Position numbers and translations under genes: made by a program
Assembly (NCBI RefSeq): GCF_001514265.1
Contig: NZ_KQ949000.1
Coordinates: 124,001 to 188,000 of the forward strand
Reading direction: 5' to 3'
Length of the DNA stretch: 64,000 nucleotides
Source of the DNA: Streptomyces resistomycificus
Lineage (GTDB): Bacteria > Actinomycetota > Actinomycetes > Streptomycetales > Streptomycetaceae
In this document: positions 8,125-15,797 of the stretch, one piece after another
Position numbering within the stretch: position 1 is the first letter of the stretch
How the letters are laid out: every line of letters starts with the position of its first letter
The notes under the pieces: generated by a model
Databases searched by the model: none
Seen by the model: the letters and a program-made list of their open reading frames with translations, nothing else
Told to the model about the DNA's origin: nothing

Positions 8125-9849
8125 CTAGACGGGGTTGCGGGCGAAACGACCCAGGTGGGTGGAGACGGGCTCGGGGCGGCCGTCGTTCTGCTCGGGCGCC
8201 GCGGTCAGCACGTCGAGATGCTGGTAGCCGTCGGCGATCACGGCGTTCAGCTCGGGCGGGACCCGGCCCGCCAGCAGCCCGTCACCCGCGAGGACCGTCA
8301 GCGTCGGGTTGGCGGTGAGCCCCTCCGGGTGTACGACGAGCCGCTTCACCTGCGGTGACGTGGCGAACTGGATGTCGGAGACCAGCTTGGTCGGGAAGTA
8401 CTGCTCCGTGAAGTCCAGCGGCTGCTGCGCCAGGCTGCGGGCGAGCTCCCGGATGTCGGTGACCTCCTTGCCGGCACCGGTGAACGGCGTGCCGTCCGCG
8501 GACCGGTATCCGGGGTCGTCGGCGTCGCCGACACGGTCGTAGTTGCGCCAGGTGTACAGCGGCCCGTCGGGGCGGTCCGGGATGGCCTTGTACTCGGTGC
8601 CGAAGAGCCCCGGCTGCTCCTCACTGCCGTTGGCGGCGGGGAAGTTCTTGTCGACGACCGGCCCGCCGTCGAAGAAGCCGACGCTGCTCTGCAGGAACGC
8701 GAGCGGTACGGACTGGTCGTCCATCAGCGCTCCCAGCACCGCCGCGTTGGTGAGCCGGAAGTCCTTCACCGAGGGTGAGCCGGAGAGGAAGGTGGCGGTG
8801 TCCTTGGAGAACAGGAAGCGGTTGGTGGCGTCGATGTTGACGCCGGCGGGCAGGTAGTCCGGCAGGTCGGCCTCGCGGTCGGGATCGGCGACCGCGCCCA
8901 TCCCGGCGATGGCGAGCAGGGTCATCGTCTCCGGGTTGAGCAGCACCGGGGCGGACAGCGAGCGGGGCAGCACCCCCGTGTCGAGGCCGGCCTGTGTCCC
9001 CAGGTAGCCGAGGCCGAGGTCGGGCAGGTTGGTGTCGTCCGGGATGCTGCCGCTGAGGTCGGCCAGCGAGGTGGAGACGGTGGTGTCCAGGGCGAAGTAG
9101 CCGGCGCACTGGTTGAAACCGGCGTCCGCCTTCGTGGTGCGGTCGCCGTCGAAGTCGGCGGCCGCGAAGTAACCGGTGATCACGCCGCCCAGCGAGTGAC
9201 CGCCGCACAGCACCTTCTGCTTGCGCAGCCTCTGGTCGGGCAGTTCGGCGGCGAGCAGGTCGTACTGGTCACGGACGGTCTGCTCGATGCCGAGCCTGGC
9301 CATCCAGCCGAGGCGGTCGTTGGTGACGTACCCGGCGAAGGTCCGGCCCTGGACCTGCTTGCCCCGGTAGTAGTAGTCGACGGCCGCGTGCTGGTCGCCG
9401 GAGGCGATGCCGGTGCGGTCCTCCAGGCAGTTGGACCGTCTGTCGAGGGCCCAGAACTCGATGTGGCTGCCCTGTTCGGCGGCGCGCGCCACGGTGTTGC
9501 GGGCGACGCTGTCGAATGCCCCGGCGCCCTCCAGGATGCCCGGCTGGGCGACCAGGATCCGGTCGGCGTCGGCCGAGGCCGCGGGTCCGTCGGAGGCGCG
9601 GTAGCGCAGGTACGACAGCCAGTCGCACGCCGCCGGACGCGCCCCGGCGGACGCGGGCAGCGGCACCTTGACCCGCACCAGCGACTCGGTCACCCCGGCC
9701 ACGGGGGACGTCGACGCGACAGGCGTCTCGGTCCGCTCGGTGCCCGCCCGTGCCTCGCCCGGTGTGACGGCGGTGAGTGCTGCCGCGGACAGCAGCACCG
9801 CCGCCGCGGCGGTGCGCCACGTTTTCTCTCTGCTGCGACTCAGATTCAT
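8125..9849 (-). CDS. Secreted alpha/beta-hydrolase of unknown substrate
   Basis: A 574-residue exported protein. The signal peptide runs to about residue 35 (GEARA). It has the nucleophile elbow GGHSLGG near residue 220 and a possible C-terminal catalytic His in VIADGYQHLD. The middle is rich in segments with no motif I can name, and the length is well above that of simple lipases. It belongs to a group of large actinobacterial secreted hydrolases that I know only as hypothetical alpha/beta-hydrolases. It converges on the cutinase gene across a strong shared hairpin. The ATG at 9849 starts directly with a basic N-terminus, which supports the start. Confidence 0.75.
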   Translation of the reverse strand: MNLSRSREKTWRTAAAAVLLSAAALTAVTPGEARAGTERTETPVASTSPVAGVTESLVRVKVPLPASAGARPAACDWLSYLRYRASDGPAASADADRILVAQPGILEGAGAFDSVARNTVARAAEQGSHIEFWALDRRSNCLEDRTGIASGDQHAAVDYYYRGKQVQGRTFAGYVTNDRLGWMARLGIEQTVRDQYDLLAAELPDQRLRKQKVLCGGHSLGGVITGYFAAADFDGDRTTKADAGFNQCAGYFALDTTVSTSLADLSGSIPDDTNLPDLGLGYLGTQAGLDTGVLPRSLSAPVLLNPETMTLLAIAGMGAVADPDREADLPDYLPAGVNIDATNRFLFSKDTATFLSGSPSVKDFRLTNAAVLGALMDDQSVPLAFLQSSVGFFDGGPVVDKNFPAANGSEEQPGLFGTEYKAIPDRPDGPLYTWRNYDRVGDADDPGYRSADGTPFTGAGKEVTDIRELARSLAQQPLDFTEQYFPTKLVSDIQFATSPQVKRLVVHPEGLTANPTLTVLAGDGLLAGRVPPELNAVIADGYQHLDVLTAAPEQNDGRPEPVSTHLGRFARNPV

Positions 9850-9941
9850 AGCCGGACGGTAGGGCCGTGAACGCTCCGCGCTCAGGTGGTGCTCACGGGA
9901 ACGCAGCAGCTCGCGATGGCTTTGTCATGGGGGAACAGCAG

Positions 9942-9980
9942 CCAGCGGGACCCCCGTGCACAGAACGGGGGTCCCGCTGG
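9942..9980 (-). terminator. Hairpin terminator after the CsbD gene
   Basis: Perfect 16-bp inverted repeat (9942-9957 and 9965-9980) with a 7-nt loop, about 50 nt past the CsbD stop on the minus strand and upstream of the hydrolase start at 9849. Confidence 0.85.
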
Positions 9981-10028
9981 GGGTCTGGCTATGTTCGGCT
10001 TTCGACGCCTCAGACCCGTAGGCGCTTC

Positions 10029-10202
10029 TCAGCGCTTGAAAACGTCCTTCATCTTCTCCTTGGCCTGCCGGGCGTCACCCTTCGACTGCTCGGTCCGGCC
10101 CTCGGCGGTCATCCGCTCGTTCCCGAGCACGCGACCGACCGTTTCCTTGGCCTTGCCCTTGGCCTGCTCCATCTTGCCCTTGGACTTCTGGTTCCCGGAC
10201 AC
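10029..10202 (-). CDS. CsbD-family stress protein
   Basis: A small, highly charged protein of 57 residues with the family's repeating pattern (KGKMEQAKGKAKETVGRV, then AEGRTEQSKGDARQAKEK). I chose the GTG at 10202 because CsbD proteins usually begin just before this motif and GGAG lies 9-10 nt upstream; an in-frame ATG at 10241 would add 13 non-conserved residues. In Bacillus csbD belongs to the general stress regulon; in Streptomyces such genes are common, but the biochemical role is unknown. It is followed by a perfect hairpin terminator, so it is monocistronic. Confidence 0.9.
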   Translation of the reverse strand: MSGNQKSKGKMEQAKGKAKETVGRVLGNERMTAEGRTEQSKGDARQAKEKMKDVFKR

Positions 10203-10268
10203 GTTCCACCACTCCAAGCCGCGTGTGACTGCGCCTGACACGACTGCGGGTAGCCGCCCTCCCGATTC

Positions 10269-10946
10269 TCAAACGCGGACCTGGTCCCGGCCCCGGTGGC
10301 GCCGCAGCCGCCACACGTTGTCCTCGCGGAAGCCCACGGCCCCCTGGGGGGAGACGCACTCCTTGCGCACCGCCGCCATGGTCTCCACACTCCAGTCCGC
10401 CTCCGGCAGCGCGAGCTCGGCGAGCGTGCCCTCCAACGTGGGGAAGTCGGCCTCGAAGGGCGGTTCGCTCTGCCACGACGGCCAGCCACCGTGCATGACG
10501 ATCAGCAGCGTGCCGCCTGCGACGACCGCGTCGGCGGCCTGCCGCAGGACCCGCTCCCGGGCCAGGGGCACCGGGGACTGCAGGAACTGGGCGTTGACCA
10601 GGTCGAAGGAGCCCTGGGGGAACGTCGCGCCCAGCTCGTGCCGCTCCCATGTCGTGCGGTCGCCCACCCCGGCCTCGGCGGCGTGGGCGGCGGCGCGTTC
10701 CAGAGCCGTGGGTGAGATGTCGACGCCGGTGACCTGCCAGCCGCGCGCGGCCAGCCACACAGCGTCGGCTCCCTCGCCACAGCCGAGGTCCAGGGCGGCA
10801 CCCGGTGTCAGGTCGCTCGCCTCCCGTACCAGGAGCGGATTGGGGCGTCCGCTCCAGACGCGGTCGCTGTCCCGGTAGCGGGCCTCCCAGAAGTCCGCGG
10901 CCTCGGTCGGCTGGGTCGTGGGGTGGGGCGGGTGGGTGTGAGTCAT
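10269..10946 (-). CDS. Class I SAM-dependent methyltransferase
   Basis: A 225-residue cytosolic methyltransferase. Motif I is ALDLGCGEGADA (about residue 52), the acidic residue ending strand beta-2 is in VTGVDIS, and motif IV is FDLVNAQFLQ. N-terminal FWEARYRDSDRVWSGRPN is typical of a group of small Streptomyces methyltransferases whose substrates are unknown. I chose ATG 10946 (MTHTH); an upstream in-frame start at 11030 would run through the inverted repeat at 10991-11024. It is flanked by same-strand but apparently independent genes. Confidence 0.85.
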   Translation of the reverse strand: MTHTHPPHPTTQPTEAADFWEARYRDSDRVWSGRPNPLLVREASDLTPGAALDLGCGEGADAVWLAARGWQVTGVDISPTALERAAAHAAEAGVGDRTTWERHELGATFPQGSFDLVNAQFLQSPVPLARERVLRQAADAVVAGGTLLIVMHGGWPSWQSEPPFEADFPTLEGTLAELALPEADWSVETMAAVRKECVSPQGAVGFREDNVWRLRRHRGRDQVRV

Positions 10947-10990
10947 GCCGCCCAGCCTGCGCCCGGCCGAAGCGACAGGCAAAGGGAGTT

Positions 10991-11024
10991 GCCGGTACGG
11001 CAAAATCAGGTTCGCCGTACCGGC
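10991..11024 (-). terminator. Inverted repeat between two minus-strand genes
   Basis: Perfect 11-bp arms (10991-11001 and 11014-11024) around a 12-nt AT-rich loop. It is 67 nt past the stop of the upstream gene at 11091 and 45-78 nt before the methyltransferase start, so it may end transcription of the former or act as an operator of the latter. Confidence 0.6.
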
Positions 11025-11090
11025 TGTCACTCCGGCGCCGCCGACTTCCGGTCCGGCGTCCCGGAGTCCCTGCTCCGGGCCGCCGGCCCC

Positions 11091-11366
11091 TTACTCGGCC
11101 GCGGTGCGGCCCACGGCCGTCTTCACGTCCGTCTCCACCTCCTGGCGCGGCCGATGCTGCTCCTTCGCGTATTCGGCCATCGCGGAACGAATGTCGCGAT
11201 CGAGGTCACGCCAGGCACGCCAGGCGGTCTCGTACGTGGTGGTCTGCTTCTTGGACCACTTGTGCTCGGCGGGCGGCCCGTATGCGTGGCGCAGGTCATC
11301 GACCCGATGGTGCGCCTGGTCCGCCGCGCGCTGCTTCTCCACGAGCTCTTCGAATGCGTGTCCCAC
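11091..11366 (-). CDS. Small conserved-type hypothetical protein
   Basis: A predicted 91-residue, charged and mostly helical soluble protein (GHAFEELVEKQRAADQAH near the N-terminus, HKWSKKQTTTYETAWRAWRD in the middle). I chose GTG 11366 because the protein-like composition begins there; the frame is open to 11639 but that part overlaps the next gene and looks non-coding. The ribosome site is weak. I recall similar hypothetical proteins in other Streptomyces but no function. Confidence 0.6.
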   Translation of the reverse strand: MGHAFEELVEKQRAADQAHHRVDDLRHAYGPPAEHKWSKKQTTTYETAWRAWRDLDRDIRSAMAEYAKEQHRPRQEVETDVKTAVGRTAAE

Positions 11367-11419
11367 GTGAAGTGATCGTAGGCACGGGACCGCCTTTCCG
11401 CGCGTCGAGCCGGACGGGC

Positions 11420-13522
11420 CTACACGGCACTGCGCCTGGCGCGCCGCAGCAGTACGAAGCCGGAGATCAGGAGCATCGCGCCGGCGGCCGCTGGCCACAG
11501 CTGGGCGCCGGTGTCGGCCAGTGATCCACCGGCCGTCTGCGGCTCGGTCCCGGCGCCGGCCGGGGGCTGCGCCACGGCTCCCGTGGTCGGGCTGTCGGAG
11601 GCACCGGCGTCCGCCTGGCTCTCCAGGTCGTTCGACCATGCCTCGGGGAGGGGGGCGGAGTCGCTCTGTGCGGGCGTGGGCGTGGCGTAGACCTTGGGCT
11701 CGTCGGGCTTGTCAGGCTTGTCCTCGGCGGGTGCGGTGGTCGGCTCCTCCTCGGGCTTCGCCTCGCCGTTGTCGTTGCCGTTGTCGTTGCCGTTGTCGTT
11801 GCCGTTGTCGTCGTTGTTGCCGCCGTTGTCGTTGCCGCCGTTGCCGGTGTCGTTGTTCCCGCCGTTGCCTCCGTCCGAGGGGGCGGGGGTCGCCGTCGGC
11901 TGCTCGGTCGGCTCGTCGGAGGGCTGCTCGGTCGGCTCGTCGGTCGGCTCCTCGGTCGGCTCCTCCTGCGGGTCCTCCTGCGGGTCCTCACCGTTGCCGG
12001 GATCCTGCGCGCCGACGCCGCACTGGCGACCGTCGTTGATGCAGTCGACCATCTCCCCCATCAGGTCCTCGTCGAAGACGTTGATGAAGTCGCCGTGGTC
12101 GGTGACGGGCTTGTGCAACTGCTCGGGGAAGGAGTCCACCGCGAAGAGCGGGGTCGTCCGGCCGCCGTCCTGGAGGCTCGGCGCGTCGACGTCGTAGACG
12201 ATGCGCTGCACCAGCTGCGGAATGGCCTTGAATCCGGCCGGGCAGGCGCCGTCCGCCTGCGCGAACGCCACGTGGGTACGGTGGTTGGCGCTGTCGATGT
12301 TGCGTCCGTCCCAGCAGCTCTGGAACTTGAAGGTGCGCACCACGTCACTGCCCTGCGGGCACAGCGGGTACCGGTCCTTCAGCTGCCGGTCCTCGAACCC
12401 GGTGCAGCTCCAGGACGCGTTGGCGTTGGCGGTGCCGTTGACGAACGCCTTGGCGTCGCCGGTGATGATGCGCAGCAGCCGCGGCATGGCAGTGACCTCG
12501 CCACGCGGACTGCCCTCGAAGGTGAGGGTGACCTCCTGCGGCGTGACGATCTCACCGGCGTTGCCCTCGATGCCACCGCCCGGGGAGTTGGCGTCCTGCT
12601 CCTGCGTGCCGTTCTGCAGGCGCAGCACCGGCCAGTAGTACGTCGACTTGTCGCCCTGGTCCTCGCAGCTCGTGTCGGCGTTGGCGAGGTCGTCGTCGCT
12701 GGCGAAGGCGTCGTTGGCCTGGTTGCCGATGTAGTCGTGGAAGTGGTGCGCTCCGTTGGAGACGCCCGGCGCGACGATCACGTTGTCCGAGTTGAACAGG
12801 CCGTTCTCGTTCACCCCGCAGCTGGTGGCGAAGGTGCCGGTGGAGGCGCCCTGCTGCGGGGCCGCCGCACCCGCGTCGGGCTGCACGGAGGTGATGTCGA
12901 TGTAGTCGGCGGCGACCGGGCCGTTGCCTGCCTGGCCGCCGTTGCCCTGTTGCTGGGCGTCCTCGCCCTGATCCTGGCCGTCGCCCTGGTCCTGGCCGTC
13001 ACCCTGCTGCTGGTCCTGCTCACCGGTCTGCTCACCGGTCTGTTCGCCGTTCTGCTCGGCGGTCTGCCTCTCCGGCACGCGCAGCACGCAGGCGGCCAGC
13101 GTGTCGAGTCCCTCCGGACGGTCCCCCACGCTGTCGATCGCGGCGGCGATGCGCTCGATCGTCTCGGCCCGGTCCTCCTGGAGCGGGTTGACGATGTCGT
13201 TCTGAGCCTGCCCGCTCCCGGCCGGGTCCTGCAGTTGCTGGTACGCCTCCGCGATCTGCTGGTCGAGGAGGGCGAGTTCCCTGTCGACGTCAGGTCGTGC
13301 CTGCTCCGGGACGGTGGTCAACTGGGCACCGACGTCCGGGCAGTCGATCGTCGCGGCGCCCAGGACCCGGGCGCCGCCGGACCCCGCATCCGGCTCACCG
13401 CCTTCGGTCGCCGAGGCGTACACATTGACCGCCATCAGTCCCCCACCGCCCAGCATCAGTGCCACTGCGGCGGAGGTCGCACGTCGTGCGCCTGTCGGGC
13501 GTCTGCGCCTGTTGTGTCCCAC
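11420..13522 (-). CDS. Secreted DUF1996 protein with LAxTG-type sorting tail
   Basis: A 700-residue cell-surface protein. It starts at GTG 13522 with AGGAG 7 nt upstream. Parts in order: a signal region (RRATSAAVALMLGGGGLMAV); a helical segment with ERIAAAIDSVGDRP; a Gln/Gly/Asp-rich linker near residues 170-210; the DUF1996 domain (about 220-490) with GAHHFHDYIGN, TYYWPVLRL and HRTHVAFA; a long Pro/Glu/Thr tail (repeats of EEPT/DEPT/EQPS); an Asn/Asp/Gly tract; then SLADTG, a hydrophobic segment and RRARR. That tail fits a class E sortase signal (LAxTG), so the protein is probably anchored to the wall. The function of DUF1996 is not known to me; fungal members are secreted too. No sortase gene is in the window. 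Confidence 0.85.
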   Translation of the reverse strand: MGHNRRRRPTGARRATSAAVALMLGGGGLMAVNVYASATEGGEPDAGSGGARVLGAATIDCPDVGAQLTTVPEQARPDVDRELALLDQQIAEAYQQLQDPAGSGQAQNDIVNPLQEDRAETIERIAAAIDSVGDRPEGLDTLAACVLRVPERQTAEQNGEQTGEQTGEQDQQQGDGQDQGDGQDQGEDAQQQGNGGQAGNGPVAADYIDITSVQPDAGAAAPQQGASTGTFATSCGVNENGLFNSDNVIVAPGVSNGAHHFHDYIGNQANDAFASDDDLANADTSCEDQGDKSTYYWPVLRLQNGTQEQDANSPGGGIEGNAGEIVTPQEVTLTFEGSPRGEVTAMPRLLRIITGDAKAFVNGTANANASWSCTGFEDRQLKDRYPLCPQGSDVVRTFKFQSCWDGRNIDSANHRTHVAFAQADGACPAGFKAIPQLVQRIVYDVDAPSLQDGGRTTPLFAVDSFPEQLHKPVTDHGDFINVFDEDLMGEMVDCINDGRQCGVGAQDPGNGEDPQEDPQEEPTEEPTDEPTEQPSDEPTEQPTATPAPSDGGNGGNNDTGNGGNDNGGNNDDNGNDNGNDNGNDNGEAKPEEEPTTAPAEDKPDKPDEPKVYATPTPAQSDSAPLPEAWSNDLESQADAGASDSPTTGAVAQPPAGAGTEPQTAGGSLADTGAQLWPAAAGAMLLISGFVLLRRARRSAV
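11766..11812. repeat. 12-bp tandem repeat inside the DUF1996 gene
   Basis: About four copies of a 12-bp unit (gccgttgtcgtt on the plus strand) encode the Asn-Asp-Gly-Asn tract of the wall-proximal stalk. The unit length is a multiple of three, so copy changes keep the frame. Confidence 0.85.
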
Positions 13523-13717
13523 GGAAGTACTCCTGCGCGTCTTCTGGGCGTCCGGGCATGGAAATCCCCCGGCCCTATACGGACGCGGCACACGGGGTGT
13601 TCAATCCACCCGGAAATTGACAGCAACCTCGTAGGAAGACCAGGACGTAACGGCACGGTGGGCGTCTTCGGGGGTACTCGTGAAGCCCACACTCCTGCGA
13701 GCGAAGGGAAGCGAGCC

Positions 13718-13990
13718 GTGCCCCTGCGAGAGGAATCAGCGAACACCGGCCTCGGCGATCTCGAACCCGGCACCACGCAGCGCGCGCAACTGCGCACCCG
13801 TATCGGGGACATCGCCTGGACCGCCCTGTGCGCCGTGCTCGCCCTCTGGGCGATCTGGAGCGCCGTGGGCCTGGCGCGAGGCGCGACGGCGTGGGCGTAC
13901 TGCGCGGTGGCCTGGGTGCTGTTGGCCGTGGCACTGGGCCTGCGCGTCGTCGCGGTCCGGCGCAGGACCCGGATCCGGCGAGGGCTGTGA
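13718..13990 (+). CDS. Small two-helix membrane protein, unknown function
   Basis: A 90-residue protein starting at GTG 13718 behind AAGGGAA. Residues about 34-52 (DIAWTALCAVLALWAIWSAV) and 60-80 (AWAYCAVAWVLLAVALGLRVV) are membrane helices, and the C-terminus is Arg-rich, which would place it inside. No family recognised. It is transcribed away from the DUF1996 gene, the 195-nt gap between them serving as a divergent promoter region. Another membrane protein frame follows within about 45-70 nt. Confidence 0.65.
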   Translation: MPLREESANTGLGDLEPGTTQRAQLRTRIGDIAWTALCAVLALWAIWSAVGLARGATAWAYCAVAWVLLAVALGLRVVAVRRRTRIRRGL

Positions 13991-14057
13991 CCGTGGAGAA
14001 GGTCGCGGCTCCTTTCTCGCCAGACACTTATGGCTGCAGTACGTCCTGTCGGTCCTG

Positions 14058-14534
14058 GTGGCCGCCGCGGTCATCATGGTGCTCTTCCCTGGCGACTCGG
14101 CACTGTCGGTGGTGGCGCGCACGGCGGTCACGTCGCTGGGCGCGTTGGTCGTCCTGATCGTGGTGCGCTCCCGGGAGAAGCGCGCGACCGGAGGTTCGTC
14201 CGGCGACGTCGTGTCCCTGGACACCAGGCTGCGCGAGGGCGACGTACCGGAGGCTCCCGAGGAGCGGGAGGCGATGCGTGCGCTGGTCGAGCAGCGGCTG
14301 CACCGCACCCGGCACCGACGGGCCGCGCTCGCCTTCCTGGGGGTGATGTCCGGCGGCATCGTCGTTCTCACCGCACTGACGTCGGGTCCCCGCGCGAGTG
14401 CGGGCCTGGCCGTGTTCTCCCTGGCCTTCCTGGCGTGGATCTTCGGTTACGGCAGGGTCCAGATCCGTCGCCTGCACCGGATGCGGGAGGCTCTGGCCCC
14501 GCGGGAGGCACCCGCCCCGCGGGCCGTCGAATGA
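14058..14534 (+). CDS. Membrane protein, start unresolved
   Basis: A coding frame whose clear protein-like part begins near 14025 (RHLWLQYVLSVLVAAAVIMV) and gives a first membrane helix, a charged loop with RAMRALVEQRLHRTRHRRAA, and two more helices (LAFLGVMSGGIVVLTALT, GLAVFSLAFLAWIFG). No ATG or GTG precedes the first helix in this frame; the first standard start, GTG 14058, would cut that helix. A CTG start at 14034 or a small indel near 14010-14030 is possible. The function is unknown. It lies between two other small membrane-protein genes on the same strand. Confidence 0.6.
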   Translation: MAAAVIMVLFPGDSALSVVARTAVTSLGALVVLIVVRSREKRATGGSSGDVVSLDTRLREGDVPEAPEEREAMRALVEQRLHRTRHRRAALAFLGVMSGGIVVLTALTSGPRASAGLAVFSLAFLAWIFGYGRVQIRRLHRMREALAPREAPAPRAVE

Positions 14535-14591
14535 GCCCGGTCGCGTCGGGCACTCGGAGCACGGCACGCATCCACATCCCTGGGAGCACTC

Positions 14592-15125
14592 ATGAGTCTT
14601 CTGCGTCTGACCGGCCGCCCGCTGCTCGCCTCCATGTTCGTCGCCGGCGGCCTGAATTCACTCAAGGATCCCGAGGCGGTGGCCCCCACGGCCGAGCCCG
14701 TGGTCCAGCCGGTCACCGAACGCGTCGCGGCACTGCCGGACCGTACCGAGCAGGTCGTACGTCTCAGCGGAGCCGTGCAGGTGGCGGCGGGCGTCCTGCT
14801 CGGCATGGGGCGGGTCCCGCGGGTCGCCGCCCTGGCCATCGCCGGCACCCTCGTGCCGACGACGCTGGCCGCGCACCGCTTCTGGGAGGCCGAGGACCCC
14901 TCGGAGCGCGCCCAGCAGCGCATCCAGTTCCTGAAGAACCTCTCCATGCTCGGTGGGCTGCTCATCGCGGCGGACGACACCGCCGGGCACGCCGCCTGGT
15001 GGCGGCGGGGCCGTCACACGGCCCATGACCTGCGGCGCGAGACCCGCCTCGTGGGCCGTTCGGTACGGGCGACCGCCGGCCCCGCGCGGGCGGCCGGCCG
15101 GCTGCGCGCCAAGCTGCCCGCCTGA
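14592..15125 (+). CDS. DoxX-family membrane protein
   Basis: A 177-residue protein with the DoxX pattern: N-terminal LLRLTGRPLLASMFVAGGLN, a helix with LSGAVQVAAGVLLGMGRVPR, a third with ALAIAGTLVPTTLAAHRFW, and a fourth (FLKNLSMLGGLLIAA). A GGGAG site precedes the ATG. DoxX proteins are integral membrane proteins linked in some bacteria to thiosulfate or quinone metabolism or to oxidative stress protection; which applies here is unclear. The C-terminal 35 residues are Arg/Ala-rich and cytosolic. A hairpin follows the gene. Confidence 0.85.
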   Translation: MSLLRLTGRPLLASMFVAGGLNSLKDPEAVAPTAEPVVQPVTERVAALPDRTEQVVRLSGAVQVAAGVLLGMGRVPRVAALAIAGTLVPTTLAAHRFWEAEDPSERAQQRIQFLKNLSMLGGLLIAADDTAGHAAWWRRGRHTAHDLRRETRLVGRSVRATAGPARAAGRLRAKLPA

Positions 15126-15213
15126 CCGTCCCGCGGTCGGCTCGTGCCGCCGCTGGATCGGCCGTCTGGATGCCGAGTCTTCGGGTAGTCGGACGGGACA
15201 CGTTTTTTCGCAC

Positions 15214-15241
15214 GCGCCGCCCGGGACCTCCCGGGCGGCGC
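15214..15241 (+). terminator. Hairpin terminator after the DoxX gene
   Basis: Perfect 13-bp inverted repeat (15214-15226 and 15229-15241) with almost no loop, 88 nt past the DoxX stop and 20 nt before the next start. A run of six T lies just before it, on the wrong side for a classical plus-strand U-tract. Confidence 0.6.
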
Positions 15242-15261
15242 CGATCCGTCAGGGGGTTGGG

Positions 15262-15717
15262 ATGAGGCGTCTGGCGCATTGGCGCGGCCGTTCGTCACGG
15301 GAGATGGCCGCGCGGCGCGCACGTCACCGGCGCGCGCAGTTGGGCGTGGCGGCGGACATCGCCATCACCGCGCAACGCAAGGCGCTCGCGGCCCGTCTGG
15401 AGGCCGCCGGTCACGAGATGGGCGGTGAGCGGCGGCTGCTGCGCGGGCGGGTGAGCGTCCAGGACGTGCTGGAGTACGCCCGCCAGCACTTCGGCCTCAC
15501 CTCGGTGGCGCCGGAGCAGGCGGCCGCCGTGCTGCGTACACGGTACGAACTGCGGGGCGGGCACCGGGATCTGGACACCGACGCCTACGCCGTGACGGTC
15601 CGTTCCGGGGTCGAGTCCGGACTCGAATCCGGGGTCGAAGGGGTCGGGCACCTCGGCCAGGCCGGGAAGGCCGGAGCGGCCGGGCAGGCCGAGGGGACCG
15701 GGGAACTCGCCGGGTGA
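15262..15717 (+). CDS. Hypothetical cytosolic protein
   Basis: A 151-residue protein starting at ATG 15262 behind a G-rich site (AGGGGG). It is very basic at the N-terminus (RRLAHWRGRSSREMAARRAR), has a helical middle (EQAAAVLRTRYELRGG), and ends in a low-complexity Gly/Val/Ser/Glu tail (ESGLESGVEGVG, then GQAGKAGAAGQAEG). I recognise no family. The tail looks repeat-derived and may be variable. It converges on the catalase gene across a shared hairpin. Confidence 0.6.
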   Translation: MRRLAHWRGRSSREMAARRARHRRAQLGVAADIAITAQRKALAARLEAAGHEMGGERRLLRGRVSVQDVLEYARQHFGLTSVAPEQAAAVLRTRYELRGGHRDLDTDAYAVTVRSGVESGLESGVEGVGHLGQAGKAGAAGQAEGTGELAG

Positions 15718-15751
15718 CCGGCGGCGCTGTGAGGCGGTTCCGTGGCCGAGC

Positions 15752-15790
15752 GGTGCCGGGCGGGTCGTCCTGACGACCGCGCCCGGCACC
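15752..15790. terminator. Bidirectional hairpin terminator
   Basis: An 18-bp stem (15752-15769 with 15772-15790) with one bulged G and a 2-nt loop, between two convergent genes; it ends 8 nt before the catalase stop. Confidence 0.85.
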
Positions 15791-15797
15791 CTGCCGG

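Noticed and set aside
12095..13717. A long plus-strand open frame running into the small membrane protein
   Set aside because: It is antisense to the DUF1996 gene; only the part from GTG 13718 has protein-like composition and a ribosome site.
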